From positions 1-30,962 of the IMG/VR virus record IMGVR_UViG_3300005471_000040: a stretch of 30,962 nucleotides of DNA; one strand, given 5' to 3'. How positions within the stretch are numbered: position 1 is the first letter of the stretch; each line of letters opens with the position of its first letter. Position numbers and translations under genes: made by a program. Origin of the DNA: a virus. Positions 1 to 6,375 of the stretch are shown here, piece by piece. A model generated the notes under the pieces. The model saw nothing but the letters and a program-made list of their open reading frames with translations, was not told the origin of the DNA and made no database searches.

Positions 1-516
1 TAAGGGTAAGGGCGGGGTCCGGCGACACCGGATGGTCCGCCGGACGGTTCGCCGGACGGTTGAGGGGTCCAACCGTCCGGCGGTGTCGGACGGTCTGCCG
101 GACGGTTGGGCGAACGGTTCGGGGGTGGTGCGCAGCAGGCGGAAGACGGTGCGGTTGCGTCCACCGGTGGACTCGCGCTCGAGCAGCGACGGCCGGTGCT
201 TGGTCGGCCGCTCGAGGCGCTGGACGATCTTGTAGAGCGAGCTGCGCAGCAGCCCACACCAGGCTGCGAGGCCGTCCATCGTCGGGGCGCTCTCGTACCC
301 GTCGAAGCTGTCACAGGCGAGCGCGAGCAGCACGAGGCGTTCGGACTCGCTCAGCTTGTACGACCGGGGCAGGGACGCGACCCACGCGACACCCGGACGG
401 TCGCCGTCGACGACCAGCTGCGGGGGCGGTGTGGGGCCGCGAGCGCCTCCGTGTGGGTTGCTGGGTGTGGTGTCGGCGAGGTCGTCCGACGCTGGTGTGA
501 GCTGGTGGTCGCTCAA
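1..516 (-). CDS. Winged-helix replication initiator-like protein (3' end cut by window edge)
   Basis: TTG start at 516 with AGGAG six bases upstream; 172 codons are visible and the frame is open at position 1. Residues about 46-125 look like a winged-helix DNA-binding domain of the kind found in phage and plasmid replication initiators: a helix-rich stretch (SYKLSESERLVLLALA), then a second helix pair with LRSSLYKIVQRLE as the likely recognition helix, then a short beta wing (GRNRTVFRLL). After residue 130 the protein becomes Arg/Pro/Thr-rich low complexity because this part of the gene is the iteron array at 28-119. That arrangement, an origin inside the initiator gene, is known from lambda O. 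It is the last gene of the leftward early operon. I infer replication initiation from domain type plus iterons; a transcription regulator remains possible. If the window ends join as a circle, the frame stops two codons further on. Confidence 0.6.
   Translation of the reverse strand, partial: MSDHQLTPASDDLADTTPSNPHGGARGPTPPPQLVVDGDRPGVAWVASLPRSYKLSESERLVLLALACDSFDGYESAPTMDGLAAWCGLLRSSLYKIVQRLERPTKHRPSLLERESTGGRNRTVFRLLRTTPEPFAQPSGRPSDTAGRLDPSTVRRTVRRTIRCRRTPPLPL
28..119. repeat. Iteron array, candidate replication origin
   Basis: Six direct copies and one inverted copy of a 10-mer, consensus CCGGACGGTT. Direct copies start at 28, 40 and 52 and again at 86, 98 and 110, each triplet with an exact 12-bp period. 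An inverted copy (AACCGTCCGG) lies between the triplets at 71-80. The array is inside the 3' part of the initiator-like gene. Ordered short repeats in or beside an initiator gene are typical of iteron origins. An isolated further match at 393-401 (CCGGACGGT) is probably chance. Confidence 0.6.
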
Positions 517-540
517 CGGCTGCTCCTATCCGTTCTGGTC

Positions 541-577
541 GTGGCGGGGCGGCAGCTGGGGGGTGTCGCCCCGCCAC
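541..577 (-). terminator. GC hairpin between early genes
   Basis: Perfect 11-bp inverted repeat GTGGCGGGGCG (541-551) / CGCCCCGCCAC (567-577) with a 15-base loop, in the 108-bp gap upstream of the initiator-like gene. No T-run follows on either strand, so it may be an attenuator or mRNA-processing structure rather than a full terminator. Confidence 0.4.
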
Positions 578-624
578 GGGGCTTGCGGGGCGCTCGCCGT
601 GGGGGTGGCGGGCGCTGGGTGGGT

Positions 625-771
625 CTACTGGGTTTCCTGCCGGCGTACGTAGGTCGTGGCGGCCGCGAGCGCCGCCCACGCGAGTGCGAGGGCGGCGCGC
701 GGGATGGTTCGTAGGTCCCGGCCGTCGGTCAGGGCGGCCTCGGCCTTGGCGAGCATCTGGTCGGGGGTCAT
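625..771 (-). CDS. Small early protein, 48 aa
   Basis: ATG at 771, stop TAG at 625, lying five bases downstream of the preceding gene's stop. The protein starts MTPDQMLAKAEAALTDG and has an Ala-rich helix (IPRAALALAWAALAAATTYV) that could be amphipathic or membrane-associated. Short proteins of this style recur in actinobacteriophage early operons, but I cannot assign a function. Position, strand and codon use fit the operon. It is the last gene before the hairpin at 541-577 and the initiator-like gene. Confidence 0.55.
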   Translation of the reverse strand: MTPDQMLAKAEAALTDGRDLRTIPRAALALAWAALAAATTYVRRQETQ

Positions 772-776
772 GACGG

Positions 777-1205
777 CTAGCTCTCCGGGGTGATCCGGGT
801 CGGCGGATTCTCGAGCCCAGCGCGGAGGCACTTCTCGTCGAAGTCGCGGCGGAGCTCTTCGGCTTCGGCCTTGGTCAGGCGGCGTCCGAGGTCTCGGCTG
901 CCCTGGCCGCCCGTGACCCGGTACGTCGGCTCGGGCGGCGGTAGTGGAGTCGGCGGGGCCGGCGGTGGCTCGGGGCGTAGCAGGCCGGCCTCGCCGAGCA
1001 TGTCGACCTGGTGGATGGCCAGGCCGGCGAACACGGTCTCGCGGCCGGTGCCGCCATCGGAGAGCTTCTTGTCGCAGCCGTCGCAGTTCCAGAACCATGG
1101 TTCGTTGGGGAGCTGGATCTCGGGGGACGCTCTGAAGCTCGCGTGCAGCTGGAGCGCGCGGAAGGCCTCCATGGTGGTGGCGACGGCGACCGATTCTCTC
1201 GTCAT
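777..1205 (-). CDS. Hypothetical early protein with CxxC knuckle, 142 aa
   Basis: I chose the ATG at 1205 because it overlaps the upstream stop as ATGA, the coupling used throughout this operon; the frame is open further upstream but there it lies inside the neighbour. The protein begins MTRESVAVATTMEAFRALQ, has one CxxC pair (NCDGCDKK, near residue 40), a Pro-rich linker near residue 85-95 and a charged C-terminal helix (KAEAEELRRDFDEKC). A single CxxC could bind a metal only as a dimer or with other ligands. No family recognised. Confidence 0.6.
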   Translation of the reverse strand: MTRESVAVATTMEAFRALQLHASFRASPEIQLPNEPWFWNCDGCDKKLSDGGTGRETVFAGLAIHQVDMLGEAGLLRPEPPPAPPTPLPPPEPTYRVTGGQGSRDLGRRLTKAEAEELRRDFDEKCLRAGLENPPTRITPES

Positions 1206-1501
1206 GTGGCTCCTCCAAAGTCTTTCGCCCGGCGGGTCCGGAGCGCGCGGATAAACCCGTCCGCTGTCTTGTTCGGTAGGCCGGCTTCCTTCATCTCGGC
1301 GTGGACCATCGCGTCGGACTCGGCTGCCTCCGCGGCCGCGAGCCACCCGAGGGCCGTCATGCGGACCTCGGCCGGCGACATCTGCCCCGCCGCGCGGGCG
1401 CCGTCGGACAGGACCGCCTCGACGATCAGGAACCCCTCCCCCGTGGACGCCGAGACACCCGAGGTGATCTCGAGCCCGTCCAGCTGCCGTGCGTCACTCA
1501 T
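1202..1501 (-). CDS. Hypothetical early protein, 99 aa
   Basis: ATG at 1501 is preceded by GAGGAGG with a six-base spacer, which decides it over the in-frame ATG 24 bases upstream. The first eight bases overlap the end of the upstream gene and its stop overlaps the next start (ATGA). The protein begins MSDARQLDGLEITSGVSAST and is predicted mixed alpha/beta with an Ala-rich middle helix (LGWLAAAEAAESDAMVH) and a basic C-terminus. No motif that gives a function. Confidence 0.6.
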   Translation of the reverse strand: MSDARQLDGLEITSGVSASTGEGFLIVEAVLSDGARAAGQMSPAEVRMTALGWLAAAEAAESDAMVHAEMKEAGLPNKTADGFIRALRTRRAKDFGGAT

Positions 1502-1865
1502 GGCGGGCCTCCTCGGTGGGCGCATCGGCGACCCCTGCGGGGATCTCCCACAGGTGCAGGCAGGTCGGGTGGATATCGACCCACTCGGCGCGCGGTGGGA
1601 GGAGCGCGGCCATGTGCGCCCGGTCGGGCACGAACCGGTACCGGGCGTCCTTCAGCTCGTCCCACGACGGAAGGCGGCGCGCACCGCCCGGGCCGTAGAA
1701 CGACACGGATAGGTGCCAGCCCTGCGGTTCGTGGGTGAGGACCGCGTGCAGCACACCGTCGGGCACCGTGGCCTCGTAGTTGCGCATGTCGCCGACGTCG
1801 GGCAGGCGGGTCCAGAGGATGCCCTGCACGCCGGGCAGGCTCGTGCCGGGGCCGGCCGGGATCAT
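1494..1865 (-). CDS. Hypothetical early protein, DUF7694-like, 123 aa
   Basis: ATG at 1865 with GGGGGAGG just upstream; the start overlaps the preceding stop (ATGA). The core reads HLSVSFYGPGGARRLPSWDELKDARYRFVPD, the pattern of a small phage/actinobacterial family in which a beta strand is followed by an R-L-P-(S/T)-W-(D/E)-E-L motif and a helix. I recall this as DUF7694, but the name is from memory and unchecked. C-terminal segment HPTCLHLWEIP is also typical. Function unknown; it sits amid other early genes and is probably cytosolic. Confidence 0.65.
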   Translation of the reverse strand: MIPAGPGTSLPGVQGILWTRLPDVGDMRNYEATVPDGVLHAVLTHEPQGWHLSVSFYGPGGARRLPSWDELKDARYRFVPDRAHMAALLPPRAEWVDIHPTCLHLWEIPAGVADAPTEEARHE

Positions 1866-1896
1866 GGGGCCTCCCCCAGGACCATGGTGCGGATGG
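1862..1896. repeat. Direct repeat copy 1 (end of gene / SD / start module)
   Basis: 35 bases matching 2170-2204 with one mismatch. On the minus strand it encodes the C-terminus IRTMVLGEAP of one gene, and its GGGGGAGG also serves as Shine-Dalgarno for the next gene. Confidence 0.85.
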
Positions 1897-2173
1897 TCTG
1901 CGCGATGTGCTGGTCGTGCAACTCCCAGCCCGCGGGGGTGTCGTCGTCCGGCCCGAGGTCGGTGTCGCAGTCTGCGCAGATGATCCGGCCGTCGCGGGTC
2001 AGGTAGTCGATGTGGGCGCCCAGGACGTTCGCGATCTCATAGACGTCGAGCGCCGCGGACAGACCCGCACGCGTCGTCGTGATCGCGCCCAGGACACTCG
2101 AGCTCAGGGCGGGCCGGAAGTCGGCCCGCATGACCCGCACGGCCCGCTGTACGGCCGCGGAGGGGGTCGTCAT
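1862..2173 (-). CDS. Zinc-finger early protein, paralogue A, 103 aa
   Basis: ATG at 2173, overlapping the upstream stop (ATGA). N-terminal part MTTPSAAVQRAVRVMRADF, middle ALDVYEIANVLGAHIDYLTRDG, then a Cys/His finger (CADC followed by WELHDQH) and the C-terminal tail IRTMVLGEAP. The same order of elements (TPSAAV..., ...R.H..YL, CxxCD, H, IRTMVLGEAP) occurs in the next upstream gene, so the two look like tandem paralogues. The finger suggests nucleic-acid or protein binding. The last codons are also the SD of the downstream gene, which explains the conserved LGEA. Confidence 0.65.
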   Translation of the reverse strand: MTTPSAAVQRAVRVMRADFRPALSSSVLGAITTTRAGLSAALDVYEIANVLGAHIDYLTRDGRIICADCDTDLGPDDDTPAGWELHDQHIAQTIRTMVLGEAP

Positions 2174-2204
2174 GGCGCCTCCCCCAGGACCATGGTGCGG
2201 ATGG
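2170..2204. repeat. Direct repeat copy 2 (end of gene / SD / start module)
   Basis: 35 bases matching 1862-1896 with a single mismatch (C versus G at the sixth position after the start triplet). It spans the end of the 146-aa paralogue and the start of the 103-aa paralogue. Confidence 0.85.
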
Positions 2205-2610
2205 CGTCACCCTGGTGGTTGGAGAACGCCCTGCGGGCCGACGTGCGCCGCTCGCTCGACTCCGTGCCCTCCCACTCGGGTACGAACGTCCAGTCGCAGC
2301 CGCCGCAGCTCGCGCGACCGCTACGCAGGTAGTACGGGCGGTGCGCACGCACCACCTGACCGAGCTCGACGCCGACGAGCGCGGCCTCGAGGGCAGCGCG
2401 GGTCAAGTCGGCGGACGCCGCCCGACCGTGGACCTCGGGAGGCAGTTCGGTCCATGCCTCGTGCAGCGCCTCCGCTCCCCGCGCCACGGCAGCCGACGGC
2501 GTGGCGGGCTCGGCGCCGCGCTTGAACGCGTCCGTGAGGCAGCAGCCCTCGGCGCGGGCGAAGCAGTCCTGCTTCGTGGCGGGCGGGCCGCCGTCGATGG
2601 TCGCGCTCAC
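2170..2610 (-). CDS. Zinc-finger early protein, paralogue B, 146 aa
   Basis: GTG at 2610 overlaps the upstream stop as GTGA, matching the coupling style of the operon; an in-frame ATG at 2622 is the alternative. An N-terminal extension (about 40 residues with C..C: DCFARAEGCCLTDAF) precedes the part shared with paralogue A: TPSAAVARGAEALHEAW, then RAHRPYYLRSGRASCGGCD, a His near the end (NHQ) and the tail IRTMVLGEAP. CGGCD plus downstream His suggests a zinc finger. Function unknown. Confidence 0.6.
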   Translation of the reverse strand: MSATIDGGPPATKQDCFARAEGCCLTDAFKRGAEPATPSAAVARGAEALHEAWTELPPEVHGRAASADLTRAALEAALVGVELGQVVRAHRPYYLRSGRASCGGCDWTFVPEWEGTESSERRTSARRAFSNHQGDAIRTMVLGEAP

Positions 2611-3101
2611 GGCGCCACCCATGACCCGTTGTGCTCGATGTCGACCCAGAAGTTGGCGTATTCGCCCTCGACCAGGTCCCAGTCCTCCGGGTCTTCCAGG
2701 TCGAGCGGGACACCGCCCTTGGCCAGGCGGAGCCGCACCAGGTAGGTCCCGTTCGAGCAACCGGCCGTGATGTCGCGTGCGACGAGCGTCTCGTCAGGAT
2801 TGGCCTCGCACGAGAGGACGGCGTTCTTCTCCAGAGTGTGGAAGGTGATGAACCCGCTGGAGTCGATGACCGGATCGATCGTCGGGTCGATGCCCTCGAT
2901 CCAGTGATCAGCGTCGACATGCCACTCGGGGCCGTCGGCGTACAGACGCATCACCCCGCCGACGAACTGCGGGCCGTCCGGCAGCACCGTCGAGGACGCA
3001 GCAGGCTGCGGCTGCTCGTGCAGGGCTGCGGCTGCGCCGTTACCCCACGCGCCGAGCGCGACGGCGAGCGTGAGAGCTGCCGCGGTGAGGACCTTGTTCA
3101 T
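2607..3101 (-). CDS. Predicted secreted protein in the early operon, 164 aa
   Basis: ATG at 3101 with GGGGAGG six bases upstream, one base after the upstream stop. The N-terminus MNKVLTAAALTLAVALGAWG is a clear Sec signal peptide (one Lys, hydrophobic core), probably cleaved near GAAAA-LHE by signal peptidase I; there is no lipobox Cys. The mature part has strands such as FITFHTLEKNAVLSCEAN and TYLVRLRLAKGG, two Cys about 18 residues apart (likely a disulfide) and an acidic Trp-rich end (DPEDWDLVEGEYANFWVDI). An exported protein inside an early or lysogenic operon could alter the host surface, for example by superinfection exclusion, but that is only inference. Confidence 0.65.
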   Translation of the reverse strand: MNKVLTAAALTLAVALGAWGNGAAAALHEQPQPAASSTVLPDGPQFVGGVMRLYADGPEWHVDADHWIEGIDPTIDPVIDSSGFITFHTLEKNAVLSCEANPDETLVARDITAGCSNGTYLVRLRLAKGGVPLDLEDPEDWDLVEGEYANFWVDIEHNGSWVAP

Positions 3102-3102
3102 C

Positions 3103-3879
3103 TCACGCCTCCCCGAGGAGGCCAGCGCGCAGCTTCGCGGCACGGTGCTCGGCGAACTCGTGGTCCGAGCCCATGAAGAGGTGCCCGCAGAGGCACTTGA
3201 ACAGGTCGGTGCCGTCGTCGTAGCCGGCGCTCGGGTGCTCGCCCAGAATCTTCGACATCGCCTCGAGGTTGAGCGCACGCTTGACGACGGTGCGCGGCCC
3301 GAGGTGGTGGTCGAACGCGTGTGCGAGACCGCTGTCGCCCATCGCGAAGGCCTCCGCGGCCGCCCACTGCGCCGAGCTCGACTGCCGGTACGGCAGGTCG
3401 AGCATGTCCTCCAGATCGTTGGCGATGATCCGCAGCGGCTCGCCGGCGTCGTCGTCCTGCCGGTCTAGCATGCCGCCCACCCAGCCCAGGGCCTCGAGGT
3501 ACTCCCGGGCCTTGGCCAGGCTCGCCAGCATCCGCGGGACGTCCTCGCGCTGCAGCTCCAGGCGCGCGTTCAGGATCGCCTTCCCCTCCGGGCTGTTCTG
3601 CCCGCCGGCGGCCGGGATGTCACGCAGGGCCAGCTGCTGGTGATCGGCTACCCGCTCCAGGAAGTGGGGGTCGGACGTGCTCGTCACCGGTAGTGCGGTG
3701 TTCTCGGTCATTCGTGTGTTGCCTCTCATGAGTTCGGTCATGCATTGCGGGCAGATCTCGCCGTCGTCGCCGCTGTACCAGCCCAGCGGGACGTTGGTGA
3801 GGACCTGGATCGGGTTGTAGTCGTACGCGTCCTGCAGGGTCCGCTTCCGGCCGCAGGAGCCACAGATCGGGACCTCCAT
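3103..3879 (-). CDS. Two-zinc-module early protein, 258 aa (possible internal start)
   Basis: ATG at 3879 overlaps the upstream stop (TGATG). Residues 6-46 form a zinc ribbon with C6-x2-C9 and C43-x2-C46. The middle is helical. The C-terminus carries a compact C-x-C...H...H finger (KCLCGHLFMGSDHEFAEH) and ends LRAGLLGEA, again encoding the SD of the next gene. An in-frame ATG at 3711 (MTENTALPVTS) has AGAGG about ten bases upstream, so a shorter 202-residue form without the ribbon is possible. It may be a fusion of two genes that are separate elsewhere. The fingers suggest nucleic-acid binding; no enzyme motif is visible. Confidence 0.65.
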   Translation of the reverse strand: MEVPICGSCGRKRTLQDAYDYNPIQVLTNVPLGWYSGDDGEICPQCMTELMRGNTRMTENTALPVTSTSDPHFLERVADHQQLALRDIPAAGGQNSPEGKAILNARLELQREDVPRMLASLAKAREYLEALGWVGGMLDRQDDDAGEPLRIIANDLEDMLDLPYRQSSSAQWAAAEAFAMGDSGLAHAFDHHLGPRTVVKRALNLEAMSKILGEHPSAGYDDGTDLFKCLCGHLFMGSDHEFAEHRAAKLRAGLLGEA

Positions 3880-4472
3880 CAGCCGGCCTCCTGGTCTTCG
3901 GCCTCGCCGCGGCGGACCAGCTCGGCGGCCTTCATGAGCGAGGACACGAGGACCTCACGGGCCTTGGACCCGTTGGCCGGGCCGACGATGCCCAGCACCT
4001 CGAGGTGGTCCATCAGGTCGCCCGCCCGCGCGAGCTCGACCCGGAGCTTGCGCCGCAGGAACGGCACCGTCGCGAACCGCGTCGTGACGACCAGGTCAGC
4101 GGCCTCGCCCAGCAGGCCCGCACCCGGGCGCGGCTCCACGGCCCTCAGCTCGGCCAGAATCGTGCCGTCGAGCAGGTGCGCAGGACGCCACACGCCCACG
4201 TCGGCACGGGCCTTCGTCAGGGCCTCGATCCAGGTGCGCTGCTCTTCCGAGACCTCGCCCTTGGCCGCCTTCAGCTCCCGCCACATGATCCGGTTGCCCC
4301 GGATCATCACGACGTCCGGGAAGCCCGCCTGCGAGCGCCGTGAGTCGTGCGTGTGGTAGATCAGCCAGCCGAGCTCGCCGGCGAGCTCCTCGACGCGGGC
4401 CTGCAGCGTGTCCTCGGGCATCTCGTCCGCGATCACCTGCCGGTACTGCGTGGTCGTCATGGACCGGGTCAT
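3879..4472 (-). CDS. VRR-NUC nuclease fused to an FtsK-gamma-like winged helix, 197 aa
   Basis: ATG at 4472 has AGGAG 11 bases upstream; an in-frame GTG at 4586 overlaps the preceding stop (GTGA) and would add 38 low-complexity residues but has no SD. Residues 20-115 match the VRR-NUC (PD-(D/E)xK) fold: GFPD (D53), then E67-L-K69 in WRELKAAKG, Gln78 in SEEQRTW, and a strand VGVWRP. Residues 124-178 match the FtsK gamma domain: [38 protein letters not shown]. In FtsK this winged helix reads short polar DNA motifs. The fusion suggests a structure-specific nuclease directed to particular sequences, perhaps for recombination or dimer resolution. Domain calls are confident; the role is inference. 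Confidence 0.8.
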   Translation of the reverse strand: MTRSMTTTQYRQVIADEMPEDTLQARVEELAGELGWLIYHTHDSRRSQAGFPDVVMIRGNRIMWRELKAAKGEVSEEQRTWIEALTKARADVGVWRPAHLLDGTILAELRAVEPRPGAGLLGEAADLVVTTRFATVPFLRRKLRVELARAGDLMDHLEVLGIVGPANGSKAREVLVSSLMKAAELVRRGEAEDQEAG

Positions 4473-4580
4473 GGGGGTGGGATCTCCTGGTCGTTGGTCG
4501 GGTCGGGAAGGGGCGCCGGCGGCGACTGTGACATCGGCGGCGCGGCCGACCGTGAGCGCCGTCGGGGGTTCTGTCACAGT

Positions 4581-4621
4581 CGTCACGGTCGGGGCCCGTC
4601 ACGGTCGGTCGCGTCACGGTC
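4581..4621. repeat. Three direct copies of CGTCACGGTC
   Basis: Exact 10-mers at 4581-4590, 4597-4606 and 4612-4621 (16- and 15-bp steps), with a weaker relative at 4571-4580 and a 9-base match near 4897. They cover the end of the 91-aa gene and the 110-bp leader of the nuclease gene. They could be a regulator-binding cluster or simple repeat expansion. Confidence 0.45.
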
Positions 4622-4858
4622 GGGCTCCAGGTCGGCGCGACGCTTCGCCTGTCGGCACCGCTCGTCGCACGTCTGCCGGCGGGACCCGGGCGCGACATCT
4701 AGCGGTTTGTCACACTCGGGGTTGCCGCACCGTGACGCGTTGATCCGGCGGACCTGGGCGCGCATCTCGACGACGGCGTCATGGCCGAGCTCGTCGACGA
4801 GGTTCTCGATGGCCTCCCGCATGGCGCCGGGTGTGACGGCGCGCTCGGGCGCCGTCAC
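4583..4858 (-). CDS. Zinc-binding early protein, 91 aa
   Basis: GTG at 4858 overlaps the upstream stop (GTGA). N-terminal helices ([19 protein letters not shown]) precede a four-Cys cluster C44-x4-C49...C64-x3-C68 ([10 protein letters not shown], then [11 protein letters not shown]), the treble-clef pattern found in many small phage and actinobacterial proteins. The C-terminal tail ([14 protein letters not shown]) is low complexity because it is encoded by the CGTCACGGTC repeats. Likely DNA- or RNA-binding; partner unknown. Confidence 0.65.
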   Translation of the reverse strand: MTAPERAVTPGAMREAIENLVDELGHDAVVEMRAQVRRINASRCGNPECDKPLDVAPGSRRQTCDERCRQAKRRADLEPDRDATDRDGPRP

Positions 4859-5091
4859 GCTTCGGCCCTGGTGGTGTCACGCTCGGGTGCGGCCGTGTCA
4901 CGGTCAGCGTGGTCGCGCAGCGCAGCCTCGACGTCCGCGCGGTGGTATCGGCGGTGACCGCCCAGCGTGACGAACGCGGCGAGTTTGCCCGCCCTCGCCC
5001 ACCGCCACACGGTCTGCGGGTGCACCCCGAACACCTCGCCCACCTCGGCCGGCGTCAGCACGTCCGGCAGCTCCAGCAGCGGCTCATCCAT
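4855..5091 (-). CDS. MerR/BldC-type HTH protein, candidate excisionase, 78 aa
   Basis: ATG at 5091 overlaps the upstream stop (TGATG). Residues 8-57 are a classic MerR/BldC-type winged HTH: LTPAEVGEVFGVHPQTVWRWARAGKL, then FVTLGGHRRYHRADVEAAL. Proteins of this size and domain are excisionases (recombination directionality factors) in many actinobacteriophages, or BldC-like regulators. With a tyrosine integrase and attP in the same genome, excisionase is the natural guess, but a second HTH candidate (8238-8471) is equally plausible. The C-terminal 20 residues are charged and unstructured. Confidence 0.75.
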   Translation of the reverse strand: MDEPLLELPDVLTPAEVGEVFGVHPQTVWRWARAGKLAAFVTLGGHRRYHRADVEAALRDHADRDTAAPERDTTRAEA

Positions 5092-5699
5092 CACGCGCCA
5101 CCCCGCACCGTCGTCTTCGATGCCGTGGCGTTCGCCAGTTGCGGCACGTTGAACGCAGTCACGGCGTGACGGATGGCCCAGCAGCACCACAGGAAGTGGA
5201 CGGTGTGCGGGTGCAGGTCGGCCTCCCACCAGAAGTCGACGAACGGCTCGCCGATGTGCGCGAGGCCGAGCCGGAAGTTGTCCTCGTCGGCGCGGTCCTC
5301 GTCGGCGATCAGCTCCCGGAACATCTGGCGGACCCGACCGACGGCGTCGGGGTCCGTGTGCTCGGCCCACTCGTCGAGGTACTCCGCCGCGACCCGGCGG
5401 GCGTAGTCCTCGTCGTACCGCTTGGTCTCGCCGGCGAGGACCTTCTCGCCCCAGTAGCCGGGGTTGACCCCGGTGCCCGAGCGGAAGAACTCGAACATGT
5501 CCTCCAGGCGGGAGAACGTGAACGTGCCCATGTCGCCGTTGATCGTGAGGCTGCCGGGCCACGTGACGACGTCGAACCAGTAGGCGCTCTGATCGGGCCG
5601 CTTGAACCGGAGGTGCCGGTACAGACCGTCGTTGTGCAGCACGGTCATCTCGTGCTGTGCGATGTCGCTCTCGAATCGCTCCTGGATGGTGCTGGTCAT
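5091..5699 (-). CDS. Conserved phage hypothetical protein, 202 aa
   Basis: ATG at 5699 overlaps the upstream stop (ATGA). Contains the block LYRHLRFKRPDQSAYWFDVV, then TWPGSLTINGDMGTFTFSR and DMFEFFRSG. I know this block from hypothetical proteins in phages and prophages of actinobacteria and proteobacteria. The C-terminal half is helical and rich in acidic and aromatic residues (FVDFWWEADLHPHTVHFLWCCWAIRHAV). Function is unknown in the family as far as I know. Its length and intact core indicate an active gene. Confidence 0.75.
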   Translation of the reverse strand: MTSTIQERFESDIAQHEMTVLHNDGLYRHLRFKRPDQSAYWFDVVTWPGSLTINGDMGTFTFSRLEDMFEFFRSGTGVNPGYWGEKVLAGETKRYDEDYARRVAAEYLDEWAEHTDPDAVGRVRQMFRELIADEDRADEDNFRLGLAHIGEPFVDFWWEADLHPHTVHFLWCCWAIRHAVTAFNVPQLANATASKTTVRGGA

Positions 5700-6103
5700 A
5701 CGGTCTCCAGGGCTCGGGCCGCCGTCAGGAGGCGGCGACGGTGGTAAGGGTCGGTGGTGAACGCGGCCTGCTCGACGGCGTCCTCCAGGGCATGCACAGC
5801 CGGCCAGTCCGCGAGCCCGTGACGGGCGCCGGACCAGAACCGGTCAGCGTCCAGCGCGAGCGCCGGCCGCACCTCGGGATGGGCCGCCGCCGGGCCCAGC
5901 GCGATCGGCCGGGCCTCCAGCGGCGTGAACCACGTCAGGCCCGGCGGGTGCGGGCGATCCAGGTCGGGCAGCGTCGCGGCGGCGTCGACCGCGGCGGCCA
6001 GCTGCGCGGCCGCGGCGCCCGCATTGGGGCACAGGTGCCCCTCGTCGATGTCGTAGAACTCGTGGCACTTCTGGCAGCGGACGCGGCCGTAGCGGACCTT
6101 CAT
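5696..6103 (-). CDS. Hypothetical early protein with N-terminal zinc knuckle, 135 aa
   Basis: ATG at 6103 overlaps the upstream stop (ATGA). Residues 10-25 carry CQKCHEFYDIDEGHLC, a C-x2-C-H...H-x-C zinc-knuckle pattern. An Ala-rich helix follows, then a segment PPGLTWFTPLEARPIAL and a helical C-terminus (FTTDPYHRRRLLTAARALE). No family recognised. Confidence 0.6.
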   Translation of the reverse strand: MKVRYGRVRCQKCHEFYDIDEGHLCPNAGAAAAQLAAAVDAAATLPDLDRPHPPGLTWFTPLEARPIALGPAAAHPEVRPALALDADRFWSGARHGLADWPAVHALEDAVEQAAFTTDPYHRRRLLTAARALETV

Positions 6104-6375
6104 CGCGTGGCCGCCTCTCGCTCCGCTTCGCGCAGGTCACGGATCGACTCCCGGAAGTCACGATCCGGGAGAGCGAAGCGGAACCAGGCGTCCTGCGCGC
6201 GGGCGCACTCCTGGCGGGCCTGCTCGACCCGCTCGAGGGCACGTGCCTGCGCGGGCGTCGGCTCCCCCGCCGACGTCGGGTACCAGGACGGGCTACCCAA
6301 CGTCGGCTTGATCTCCCAGCCCCCCAGCACGTCGGGACGCTGATGACGCGCGAGGCGGTTCAGGAGCACCTTCAT
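6100..6375 (-). CDS. Hypothetical early protein, 91 aa
   Basis: ATG at 6375 overlaps the upstream stop (ATGA), with GAAGGGA eight to ten bases upstream. N-terminus MKVLLNRLARHQRPDVLGGW, then a Pro/Ser loop and a long C-terminal coiled-coil-like helix (QARALERVEQARQECARAQDAW..., ESIRDLREAEREAATR). Probably a small cytosolic helical protein; no function can be assigned. Confidence 0.55.
   Translation of the reverse strand: MKVLLNRLARHQRPDVLGGWEIKPTLGSPSWYPTSAGEPTPAQARALERVEQARQECARAQDAWFRFALPDRDFRESIRDLREAEREAATR

Noticed and set aside
1-12. TAAGGGTAAGGG telomere-like repeat at the window start
   Set aside because: Only two copies, inside a coding frame; no other sign of a telomere or linear replicon.
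60-714. Long plus-strand open frames opposite the initiator and early genes
   Set aside because: Arg/Ala-rich shadow translations with no SD; the minus-strand frames fit domains, codon use and coupling.
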